A stretch of 6,587 nucleotides of DNA from NCBI GenBank assembly GCA_035499415.1, contig DATJYV010000024.1:1-6587 (forward strand). The letters are read 5' to 3'. This DNA is from DATJYV01 sp035499415 (GTDB taxonomy: Bacteria; Bacteroidota; Ignavibacteria; UBA10030). The stretch's first letter is position 1. Each line of letters opens with the position of its first letter. This document shows, piece by piece, positions 1 through 5,761 of this stretch. A program made the translations under genes and the position numbers. Below the pieces are notes generated by a model. The model was not told where the DNA came from, did no database searches, and worked only from the letters and a program-made list of their open reading frames with translations.

Positions 1-76
1 GTTGAGCGCTGGCTCCGCCGGCGATGAGGGTCAGGGCAAGGAGAATGACCAGACGAGAGACGTTGTTGGTGCGCAT
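1..76 (-). CDS. N-terminal fragment of an exported protein (signal peptide only)
   Basis: Reading leftward from an ATG at 76-74, the frame stays open to the window edge and gives 25 residues. These form a textbook Sec signal peptide: a short polar/basic start (MRTNNVSR), a hydrophobic core (VILLALTLIAGG), and an Ala-Ser-Ala cleavage motif just before Gln25. A strong Shine-Dalgarno GGAGG (complement of 85-89) lies 8 bases upstream of the ATG, which supports this start. The mature protein is entirely outside the window, so no function can be given beyond export to the periplasm, outer membrane or outside. It is transcribed divergently from the deacetylase gene. Confidence 0.8.
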   Translation of the reverse strand, partial: MRTNNVSRLVILLALTLIAGGASAQ

Positions 77-84
77 GGTAGTGG

Positions 85-89
85 CCTCC
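85..89 (-). promoter_or_regulatory. Shine-Dalgarno site of the leftward exported protein
   Basis: The minus strand reads GGAGG here, with 8 bases between it and the ATG at 76-74. It is the best ribosome binding site in the window and is the main support for the start of a gene of which only 25 codons are visible. Confidence 0.75.
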
Positions 90-117
90 ATTGAAGGGAT
101 GTGAAATGCAGGATGCG

Positions 118-132
118 CGAGTGCGACACTCG
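118..132. promoter_or_regulatory. Perfect 15-bp interrupted palindrome, operator-like
   Basis: CGAGTG and CACTCG are perfect inverted repeats separated by the three bases CGA. The element sits directly downstream of the TATATT box proposed for the leftward gene and would cover its predicted start site near 127. That position fits a repressor operator, or a small hairpin at the 5' end of the leader RNA. The sequence shows the symmetry only; function is inferred. Confidence 0.35.
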
Positions 133-133
133 A

Positions 134-162
134 AATATAATTGACGGACAGGAAAGAATCTA
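134..162 (-). promoter_or_regulatory. Candidate sigma70-type promoter for the leftward gene
   Basis: On the minus strand a TATATT box (139-134) follows a weak TAGATT -35-like hexamer (162-157) with a 17-base spacer. Transcription would start near base 127 and leave a leader of about 50 bases before the ATG at 76. The -10 is good, but the -35 matches TTGACA at only three of six positions. FCB-group bacteria often use divergent promoter consensus sequences, so this is tentative. Confidence 0.35.
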
Positions 163-176
163 CTGGCCCCGCCCTT

Positions 177-189
177 CGTTCGCCGAACG
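177..189. repeat. Perfect 13-bp palindrome in the divergent intergenic region
   Basis: CGTTCG and CGAACG are inverted repeats around a single central C. A weaker CGGT-GA-ACCG palindrome follows at 191-200. Both lie between the two divergent genes, upstream of the proposed rightward promoter, so they could be regulator binding sites. Short GC-rich palindromes also arise by chance in GC-rich DNA. Confidence 0.25.
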
Positions 190-218
190 CCGGTGAACCG
201 CGGCCGGGGACAATTGCC

Positions 219-247
219 TTGCAGCTTCATCATCGATCAAGTACATT
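219..247 (+). promoter_or_regulatory. Candidate promoter for the deacetylase cluster
   Basis: TTGCAG (219-224) and TACATT (242-247) are separated by 17 bases. The -10 keeps T1, A2 and T6 of the consensus, and the -35 keeps the TTG core. Transcription would begin around 254, about 30 bases upstream of the ATG at 284. The match is modest, but the spacing and position fit. Confidence 0.35.
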
Positions 248-283
248 CCACGGAATTGAATTACTCTTTCATACGGTGAACTG

Positions 284-2809
284 ATGCGACGAAACCGGCT
301 CTCGCGTTTCCTGACGATGGCGTGGATTATTTTGCTTGGGGTTGCGGGCGGGATGCGGCCGGAGGCAAGAGCTCAGGCCGCTCGAACGATGGATGCGGCG
401 GAAATCCGTCTGGCCCTCAAGAAGCTGAATATCCTGGGGTCGGTTCTCTACGTCGCGGCGCATCCGGACGACGAGAATTCGGCGCTCCTCGCCTATCTTG
501 CGAAAGGGCGGCTTGTTCAGACAGCGTATCTGTCCGTGACGCGCGGTGAAGGAGGGCAGAATCTGCTCGGGACGGAACAGGGTGATCTAATGGGCGTGCT
601 GCGAACGCAGGAGCTCCTTGCCGCCCGGCGGATTGACGGAGCGGAGCAATTTTTCACGCGCGCGATCGATTTCGGATATTCCAAAACGTCCGAGGAAACA
701 CTTCGCATCTGGGGGGAAGAAAAGATTCTCTCGGATGTCGTCTGGGTCGTCCGGAAATTCAGGCCGGACGTGATCATCACCCGTTTCTCGCCTACGATCG
801 GCGGTCACGGCAATCATACAGCGTCGGCCATCCTTGCGAGGGAGGCGTTCGATGCCGCGGGCGATTCAACACGATTTCCCGACCAGCTCAAGTATGTGAG
901 GCCCTGGAAGGCAACCCGGCTTCTGTTCAACCAGGCGCGATTTTTCGCCGATGCACCCTTCGACACGCTGAACTCGGTCAGTGTGGACGTCGGCGCGTAC
1001 AGCCCACTCCTCGGCACATCGTTCACCGAGATCGCCGGCGAAAGCCGGAGCATGCACAAAAGCCAGGGCTTTGGAGCGTCTCCCACGCGCGGCTCGAACG
1101 TCAACTATTTTCAGCACACCGCCGGACGCAAGGCCACAACCGACCTCTTCGACGGAATCGATGTGACGTGGTCAAGAGTGCCGGGGGCAGAAGATCTGCA
1201 GAAGATGACGACGGAAGCACTCTCGCTTTACGATCCGGAAAATCCGTCCGCGTTGATTCCCCACCTGTTACAGATATATCGGCGGCTCGGGGAATTGCGC
1301 GAAAATTTTTGGGTGCCGAAGAAAAGGCAGGAACTGGCGGACCTCATTCGGGCCTGCGGCGGCCTCTGGTTTGATGCAATCGACTCCACGTATTCGGTTG
1401 TCCCCGGCGGTCGCATGTCTGTCTTTGTAAGCGCCTTGAACCGGTCGAGCTACCCGTTCATCCTCGACAGCGTTGCGCTATCGTTTGAAGGCGCGGGGAG
1501 ACTCGCTGATGTGCATCTGGAACAAAACACGCCCGTGCGGGGGAGATTTGTCTGCGACGTTCCCTTCGACCATCCTCTCACGCAACCATACTGGCTGGTG
1601 GAACAGGGAGGAGTCGGCGCGTATTCCGTCTCAGACCAGGAGCTCGTGGGGACCCCGGAGAATTCTCCACCATTCACCGCCCGTTTTTATGTCAACACGG
1701 GAAACGGCCAACTTGTTTATGAATGCCCCGTCGAGTACCGGTGGACCGACCCGGTAGAGGGGGAAAGGTATCGTCCCATCGAGATCACTCCGCCGGTCTC
1801 GCTGAATCTCTCGGAACGCGTCTTTGTCTTTCCCGACGCAGGCGGAAAGAAGGTTGGTGTGACGCTGGTCGCTGGCGGGGCGGACGAGCAAGGGATTCTC
1901 AGGATTGTCCTGCCGAAAGGATGGACGGCGCGGCCTCAGTCAATCCAATTTCGTCTTGCGAAAAAGGGGGATGAGCGAAGTGAAATCTTCGAGGTGGCTC
2001 CGGCATCCGGCGCAGCCAGCGGAGAGTTTCGCATTGAGGCCGACATTCAGGGGACGACCCAGAGCCGCGGATCGAGGTCGATTCGATATTCTCACATTCC
2101 GACTCAGACGGTTTTTCCCCCGGCTTCGGGAAAACTTCTGCGGATAGAATTGCAGATAGTGGGGCAACGCATCGGTTACATCATGGGAGCGGGGGATGAA
2201 GTGCCTGCGGCGCTTCATCAGATGGGTTTCAACGTGCATCAATTGACCGACGAGGAACTCGCGTCCGGAAACCTGTCCGGGTACGACGCGATCGTGGCCG
2301 GCATCCGGGCTTATAACACGCGGGAAATTCTTCCTGAGGTCCAGAATCGCATCATGGAATACGTGAGAAACGGCGGTACGTACGTGGTACAGTATGTCAC
2401 GCTCCAACGAGGGGTGACGGACAATCTCGGCCCGTATCCGTTCTCGGTTTCACACGACCGCGTGACGATGGAAGAGGCGCCGGTTTCATTCATGAATCCG
2501 GCAAGCCCGGTCCTGAATTTTCCGAACAAAATCAAAGAAGCAGATTTTCAGGGATGGGTTCAGGAACGGGGTTTGTATTTTGCCGAGCGATGGGATGCCC
2601 GGTACGAAACGCCGCTCGCCTGCAGCGATCCGGGCGAGAGCTCGCTGAAGGGCGGGCTTCTCGTCGCGAAATACGGCAAAGGGTACTTCGTCTACGACGC
2701 GTACGCATTTTTCCGCCAGTTGCCGGGGGGAGTGGAGGGCGCGTACCGGTTGTTCGCTAACCTCGTCTCTCTCCACGAGACCGGCAAGGTGGGGTCAAAG
2801 GGAAACTGA
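284..2809 (+). CDS. Secreted PIG-L family deacetylase (multidomain)
   Basis: This is a predicted zinc-dependent de-N-acetylase of the PIG-L/LmbE family (MshB, BshB, GlcNAc-PI deacetylase). Family members remove an acetyl group from an N-acetyl amino-sugar; the substrate here is unknown. Residues 1-32 look like a signal peptide (MRRNR start, hydrophobic core, ARA before Gln31), so the enzyme should act outside the cytoplasm. The PIG-L domain spans about 52-290. It has AHPDDE at 59-64 (zinc ligands H60 and D63, catalytic base D62 by family analogy) and HGNH at 175-178 supplying the last histidine ligand, so the active site looks intact. About 370-600 is beta-rich and resembles NEW3/Ig-like modules. 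About 627-832 resembles a class I glutamine-amidotransferase/ThuA-like fold. At 841 residues it is far longer than stand-alone PIG-L enzymes (roughly 220-300). GGTGA at 275-279, 4 bases before the ATG, supports this start. Confidence 0.9.
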   Translation: MRRNRLSRFLTMAWIILLGVAGGMRPEARAQAARTMDAAEIRLALKKLNILGSVLYVAAHPDDENSALLAYLAKGRLVQTAYLSVTRGEGGQNLLGTEQGDLMGVLRTQELLAARRIDGAEQFFTRAIDFGYSKTSEETLRIWGEEKILSDVVWVVRKFRPDVIITRFSPTIGGHGNHTASAILAREAFDAAGDSTRFPDQLKYVRPWKATRLLFNQARFFADAPFDTLNSVSVDVGAYSPLLGTSFTEIAGESRSMHKSQGFGASPTRGSNVNYFQHTAGRKATTDLFDGIDVTWSRVPGAEDLQKMTTEALSLYDPENPSALIPHLLQIYRRLGELRENFWVPKKRQELADLIRACGGLWFDAIDSTYSVVPGGRMSVFVSALNRSSYPFILDSVALSFEGAGRLADVHLEQNTPVRGRFVCDVPFDHPLTQPYWLVEQGGVGAYSVSDQELVGTPENSPPFTARFYVNTGNGQLVYECPVEYRWTDPVEGERYRPIEITPPVSLNLSERVFVFPDAGGKKVGVTLVAGGADEQGILRIVLPKGWTARPQSIQFRLAKKGDERSEIFEVAPASGAASGEFRIEADIQGTTQSRGSRSIRYSHIPTQTVFPPASGKLLRIELQIVGQRIGYIMGAGDEVPAALHQMGFNVHQLTDEELASGNLSGYDAIVAGIRAYNTREILPEVQNRIMEYVRNGGTYVVQYVTLQRGVTDNLGPYPFSVSHDRVTMEEAPVSFMNPASPVLNFPNKIKEADFQGWVQERGLYFAERWDARYETPLACSDPGESSLKGGLLVAKYGKGYFVYDAYAFFRQLPGGVEGAYRLFANLVSLHETGKVGSKGN

Positions 2810-2838
2810 AGCGCACTTCCCTCCAGGATCGACCCATT

Positions 2839-2991
2839 GTGGGTTTCGATTTCCGCTTCTCGAAACGACGCGACAGCCAGTCTGAAGCCCGGCCGCCATT
2901 CGGCTCGTGGCGTCGCGCCTACCTCGCGGTTATCATAAATCTGATCGTTCTCCTCGTTCTCCTGTTCGTCTTCATGCGCGCTTTCCAATGA
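2839..2991 (+). CDS. Small single-pass membrane protein (about 50 aa)
   Basis: I do not recognise the family. The frame is open from 2761 to the TGA at 2989-2991. The most likely start is GTG at 2839, giving 50 residues, with AGGA at 2825-2828 ten bases upstream; CTG at 2806 would give 61 residues. The N-terminal half is polar and basic, with SKRRD at 8-12 and WRR at 24-26. Residues 27-46 form one very hydrophobic helix (AYLAVIINLIVLLVLLFVFM), followed by RAFQ. Positive charge before the helix suggests the N-terminus is inside. The stop overlaps the symporter start as ATGA, and the gene begins about 30 bases after the deacetylase stop, so it fits an operon with coupled translation. Many third codon positions are G or C, as in the neighbours. 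It may be an accessory subunit of the symporter (inference). The alternative is a chance frame, but the clean TM helix and exact overlap argue against that. Confidence 0.6.
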   Translation: MGFDFRFSKRRDSQSEARPPFGSWRRAYLAVIINLIVLLVLLFVFMRAFQ

Positions 2992-4697
2992 GCGCGATCG
3001 ATTGGGTCGTGCTGTGCGGTACCCTGCTCACCCTTGGCCTCTACGGCATAATCAAAGGACGCGGAAGCGGGACGATGCAGGGCTACTTCCTCGGCGGGAG
3101 GTCCATGCGATGGTTCACGGTCGGACTCTCGATCATGGCGACGCAAGCGAGTGCGATTACATTCACCTCAACCCCCGGCCAGGCATATGTGGACGGAATG
3201 CGCTTCATCCAGTTCTACCTCGGGCTGCCCATCGCCATGGTCATCCTTTCCGCGACCGCAGTTCCGATATTTCACCGCCTCCGCGTTTTCACGGCTTACG
3301 AATACCTGGAAAGTCGATTCGACGCCAAAACACGCATCCTCACAAGTGCGATCTTTCTCCTCCAACGCGGCCTTGCCGTGGGGATCACCATCTACGCTCC
3401 GTCGCTCATTCTTTCCGTGATGCTGGGGCTCGATGTCCGAATCACATCCGTTTGCATCGGCTCTCTCATTCTTGCATACACGGTCTCTGGCGGCGTCAAG
3501 GCCGTGAACCATACGCACGTGTATCAGCTGCTCATCGTTCTGACGGGGATGTCACTGGCCTTCGTTGTGGCCGTCCGGTCGCTCCCGACGGAGGTGAGTT
3601 TCGGTGACGCGCTTCACCTCGCCGGCGGGATGGGCCGCCTCAATGTCCTTGATTTTTCCTTCGACCTGAAGAACCGGTATAACTTCTGGTCGGGGGTCAT
3701 AGGCGGCGGGTTCGTCGCACTGGCGTACTTCGGCACGGACCAGTCGCAGGTCCAGCGCTATCTGACAGGCCGGTCAGTGGAGCAAAGCCGTCTCGCCCTT
3801 ATGTTCAACGGCATCGCGAAGGTCCCGATGCAATTTCTCATTCTCCTGCTCGGAGCGATGGTCTTTGTCTTTTATCAGTTTTCGCAGCCGCCGCTCTTCT
3901 TCAACCCCGTCGAGTCTGCGCGTGTCGAATCGGGCATTCATGGCGGTGAATTTCGCGACCTTGAGCGGCGCTCGGATGCGCTCTTTCGGGAGAAACAAGG
4001 CGCACTGCGCGAATATCTCGGCGCACGACGGACAGGGTCCAGGTCCGAAAGCGAGGAATTGAAGGAGAAGATTTTGGCTTTCCACGACGAAGAATCGCGG
4101 ATCCATGCGAGGGCGGCGGAGATTGTGGAGCAGGATCATCCCGGGGCTGATGCCAACGACACGAATTACATTTTCCTCTCGTTCGTTCTGCACTCCCTGC
4201 CCCGGGGCTTCATCGGACTTTTGTTTGCCTGCATCTTTACCGCCACAATGTCCTCCAGTTCCGGCGAGTTGAGCGCGCTTGCTTCGACATCCGTCGTGGA
4301 CATTTACCGGCGATTTCTCCGGCCCGAGAAGTCCGAGAAACATTATGTGGTCGTTTCGCGATTGATGATGGCCGGCTGGGGCGTCTACGCCGTCCTGTTC
4401 GCTCAGTATGCGAGCCGGCTGGGTTCGCTCATCGAGGCCGTCAACATCCTGGGCTCCTTGTTTTACGGAACGATGCTGGGAATTTTCCTTCTTGCGTTCT
4501 ATGTGCGCAGGGTGGATGGAACTTCAACGTTCATCGGGGCATTGGCGGGGGAGGGGGCAGTTTTGCTCTGCTTCAAATATTCTTCAATCTCCTGGCTCTG
4601 GTACAATGTGGTCGGATGTGCCGTTGTCGTCTCCGTCGCTACCGTGCTGTCCCTGCGGAATGGAAACGCCGGGGCGGCTTCGGAGTCCACGGAATAA
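2988..4697 (+). CDS. Sodium:solute symporter (SSS/SLC5 family)
   Basis: This is an inner-membrane Na+-coupled transporter with the LeuT fold (PutP/vSGLT family). The solute cannot be read from sequence; its place beside a deacetylase suggests a sugar or sugar-derived compound (inference). The 569 residues contain about 13 hydrophobic segments, near 4-24, 42-60, 72-98, 117-147, 152-168, 178-197, 233-256, 268-297, 394-424, 453-475, 481-506, 512-530 and 535-556. YFLGGRSM at 33-40 is typical of the family N-terminus. A419, S422 and S423 align with the vSGLT Na2-site pattern AxxSS, so sodium coupling is probably kept. Residues 299-392, between TM8 and TM9, form a long charged insert predicted helical. 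I chose ATG 2988 over an upstream in-frame GTG at 2907 because TM1 starts right after it and the extra 27 residues are basic and unlike this family. No Shine-Dalgarno is visible; the ATGA overlap suggests translational coupling. Confidence 0.92.
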   Translation: MSAIDWVVLCGTLLTLGLYGIIKGRGSGTMQGYFLGGRSMRWFTVGLSIMATQASAITFTSTPGQAYVDGMRFIQFYLGLPIAMVILSATAVPIFHRLRVFTAYEYLESRFDAKTRILTSAIFLLQRGLAVGITIYAPSLILSVMLGLDVRITSVCIGSLILAYTVSGGVKAVNHTHVYQLLIVLTGMSLAFVVAVRSLPTEVSFGDALHLAGGMGRLNVLDFSFDLKNRYNFWSGVIGGGFVALAYFGTDQSQVQRYLTGRSVEQSRLALMFNGIAKVPMQFLILLLGAMVFVFYQFSQPPLFFNPVESARVESGIHGGEFRDLERRSDALFREKQGALREYLGARRTGSRSESEELKEKILAFHDEESRIHARAAEIVEQDHPGADANDTNYIFLSFVLHSLPRGFIGLLFACIFTATMSSSSGELSALASTSVVDIYRRFLRPEKSEKHYVVVSRLMMAGWGVYAVLFAQYASRLGSLIEAVNILGSLFYGTMLGIFLLAFYVRRVDGTSTFIGALAGEGAVLLCFKYSSISWLWYNVVGCAVVVSVATVLSLRNGNAGAASESTE

Positions 4698-4722
4698 AAA
4701 AGGGCAGATGCGCTCTGCCCTT
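4696..4722 (-). terminator. Intrinsic terminator for the leftward operon, possibly bidirectional
   Basis: AAGGGCAGA (4700-4708) and TCTGCCCTT (4714-4722) form a perfect 9-bp stem with the 5-base loop TGCGC. Six adenines at 4696-4701 read as a T-run immediately after the stem on the minus strand. This makes a canonical Rho-independent terminator for transcription arriving from the DUF2911 gene, which ends 134 bases earlier. In the rightward direction the hairpin follows the symporter stop by only 2 bases, but the downstream bases (TTGGGTTCTCC) are a poor U-tract, so rightward termination is less certain. The symporter stop codon (4695-4697) lies inside the A-run. Confidence 0.8.
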
Positions 4723-4744
4723 GGGTTCTCCGTTCGGTTGAGGG

Positions 4745-4794
4745 TTCCGAGTTTCGAGTGGCGCGTGATGAGCTTCGAGTGCGAATTCCGAGTT
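4745..4794. repeat. Degenerate TTC(C)GAGT direct repeats
   Basis: Four related units lie within 50 bases: TTCCGAGTT (4745-4753), TTCGAGTG (4753-4760), TTCGAGTG (4774-4781) and TTCCGAGTT (4786-4794). The outer two are identical to each other, as are the inner two. They lie in the gap between the convergent genes, where they cannot be promoter elements for either. The rest of 4698-4856 beyond these units and the hairpin shows nothing recognisable. Confidence 0.5.
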
Positions 4795-4856
4795 ACTCAA
4801 TCACCAGTTCACCCAACGAAGAATTTATCCCCGTTCCCGGGACGATCGTCGCCGGA

Positions 4857-5723
4857 TCATTTCATCCCCTTCTTCCAATTGCCGATGAGTTCTTCGATTC
4901 CTTTCGAATCGAATTTCGGATCCCTCTCTTTTCCCGCTTTGATGGCTTCCTCTGCGGCGGCAATTGCGTCCTGTGATTTTCCAATTGCGGCAAGAAGTTC
5001 CGCTTTCGTCCGCAGATTTGTTGCATTCCGGTCCATCCCAATCGACCGGTCGATCCAGCCCATCGCCTCGTTCAGATAGACCTTTTCGCCCAAGGCGTAG
5101 CGCGCCGACTGGTTCAGCAGCTGCCAGGTACCGACGGAGTTTTGCATTTTTGCCAGCGTGTTGAATTCCACCTTGAATCCGACCCTGACGTTGTCCCATG
5201 CGAGGACGACTTTCGCGGAGTTCGACGTAAGGTCCGTAAAGTTGAACGACATCCACTCTTCATGCGGCCCTTCTTCCGGTTTGACCTTGACCTTGAGTGT
5301 GTCGTACATCGGTTCGTAGACCGTCCCCCAATTCTTGATCTCCGTGTTGAAGATCAAGGTCCATTCGGCCTTGTCAGGGATGGTCAGAAAGCGGTACGTG
5401 CCGGCAGCAAGTTGTTTCCCTTCGACCTTCACCGGATCGCTGAACGTCATGAGGGTCGGCTCGTTTGCGCCCGCGCGCCAGATCGAGTCGTAGGGCTGGA
5501 TTGTGTGCCATATGTCGCGCCCCTTGACGCCGGGCCGATGATACTGGATCGTGACCTCGCTCAGGCCGATGACCTGCGTAACCCTCGCCCCCTGGCTGAC
5601 GCGCGGGACGCGGAGTGCCGGAAGTTCAGGCGCGGGCATTTGCTTGGCCCCCAGTTCCGAAATCGACCCAGCCACCAGCATGCAGGTCAGTAATCGCAGC
5701 AACGATTTCATCTGTTTCTCCAT
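4857..5723 (-). CDS. Secreted DUF2911 domain protein with helical tail
   Basis: The protein belongs to the DUF2911 family, exported proteins of unknown function common in Bacteroidota and relatives. I place the start at the ATG at 5723, giving 288 residues, because AAGGA lies 9 bases upstream; the in-frame ATG at 5750 has no ribosome site and would add nine residues ahead of the signal peptide. Residues 1-27 are a signal peptide (MEKQMK, then a hydrophobic stretch, possible cut after LGA). C14 is preceded by LLT, a poor lipobox, so a lipoprotein is unlikely. Family hallmarks follow: RPGVKGRDIW at 63-72, WRAGANEPT at 82-90, GKQLAAGTYRF at 102-112, and the EWTLIFN strand near 120. Residues about 195-288 are alpha-helical with a TPR-like pattern (YLNEAMGWIDRSI, then NLRTKAELLAAIGKSQDAI). 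It ends in convergent orientation to the symporter and follows the aminotransferase by 38 bases, probably as one transcript ending at the hairpin at 4696-4722. Confidence 0.9.
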   Translation of the reverse strand: MEKQMKSLLRLLTCMLVAGSISELGAKQMPAPELPALRVPRVSQGARVTQVIGLSEVTIQYHRPGVKGRDIWHTIQPYDSIWRAGANEPTLMTFSDPVKVEGKQLAAGTYRFLTIPDKAEWTLIFNTEIKNWGTVYEPMYDTLKVKVKPEEGPHEEWMSFNFTDLTSNSAKVVLAWDNVRVGFKVEFNTLAKMQNSVGTWQLLNQSARYALGEKVYLNEAMGWIDRSIGMDRNATNLRTKAELLAAIGKSQDAIAAAEEAIKAGKERDPKFDSKGIEELIGNWKKGMK

Positions 5724-5732
5724 GTTTTCTTT

Positions 5733-5737
5733 TCCTT
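5733..5737 (-). promoter_or_regulatory. Shine-Dalgarno site that fixes the DUF2911 start
   Basis: The minus strand reads AAGGA here within a purine-rich run, nine bases before the ATG at 5723-5721. No comparable site precedes the in-frame ATG at 5750, whose upstream sequence is pyrimidine-rich. The shorter start is therefore preferred, and the signal peptide then begins at residue 1. Confidence 0.6.
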
Positions 5738-5761
5738 TCCAAATCTGCATTGTGACGGGGA

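Noticed and set aside
141..146. TTGACG as a rightward -35 box
   Set aside because: It is a good hexamer match, but no -10-like sequence lies 16-18 bases downstream (the bases there are GC-rich). It would also leave a leader of over 100 bases.
1940..2407. Leftward open frame of 155 codons
   Set aside because: It is antisense to the conserved C-terminal half of the deacetylase and has no family features.
2907..2987. N-terminal extension of the symporter from a GTG at 2907
   Set aside because: The 27 extra residues are basic and proline-rich with no family resemblance. The same bases encode the better supported small membrane protein in another frame, and TM1 begins right after ATG 2988.
3774..4343. 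Leftward open frame of 189 codons
   Set aside because: It is antisense to the symporter across TM8, the insert and TM9, all of which make good sense in the rightward frame.
4408..5079. Rightward open frame of 223 codons
   Set aside because: It overlaps the end of the symporter in another frame, runs through the terminator hairpin and then antisense to DUF2911. Its translation is low-complexity Ser/Pro/Arg.
5142..5693. Rightward open frame of 183 codons
   Set aside because: It lies wholly antisense to the DUF2911 gene, is Arg/Asp/Pro-rich, and has no recognisable domain. It is a shadow frame of GC-rich coding DNA.
5724..5750. Longer DUF2911 start at ATG 5750
   Set aside because: It has no ribosome binding site and would place nine residues ahead of a signal peptide that is complete from the ATG at 5723.
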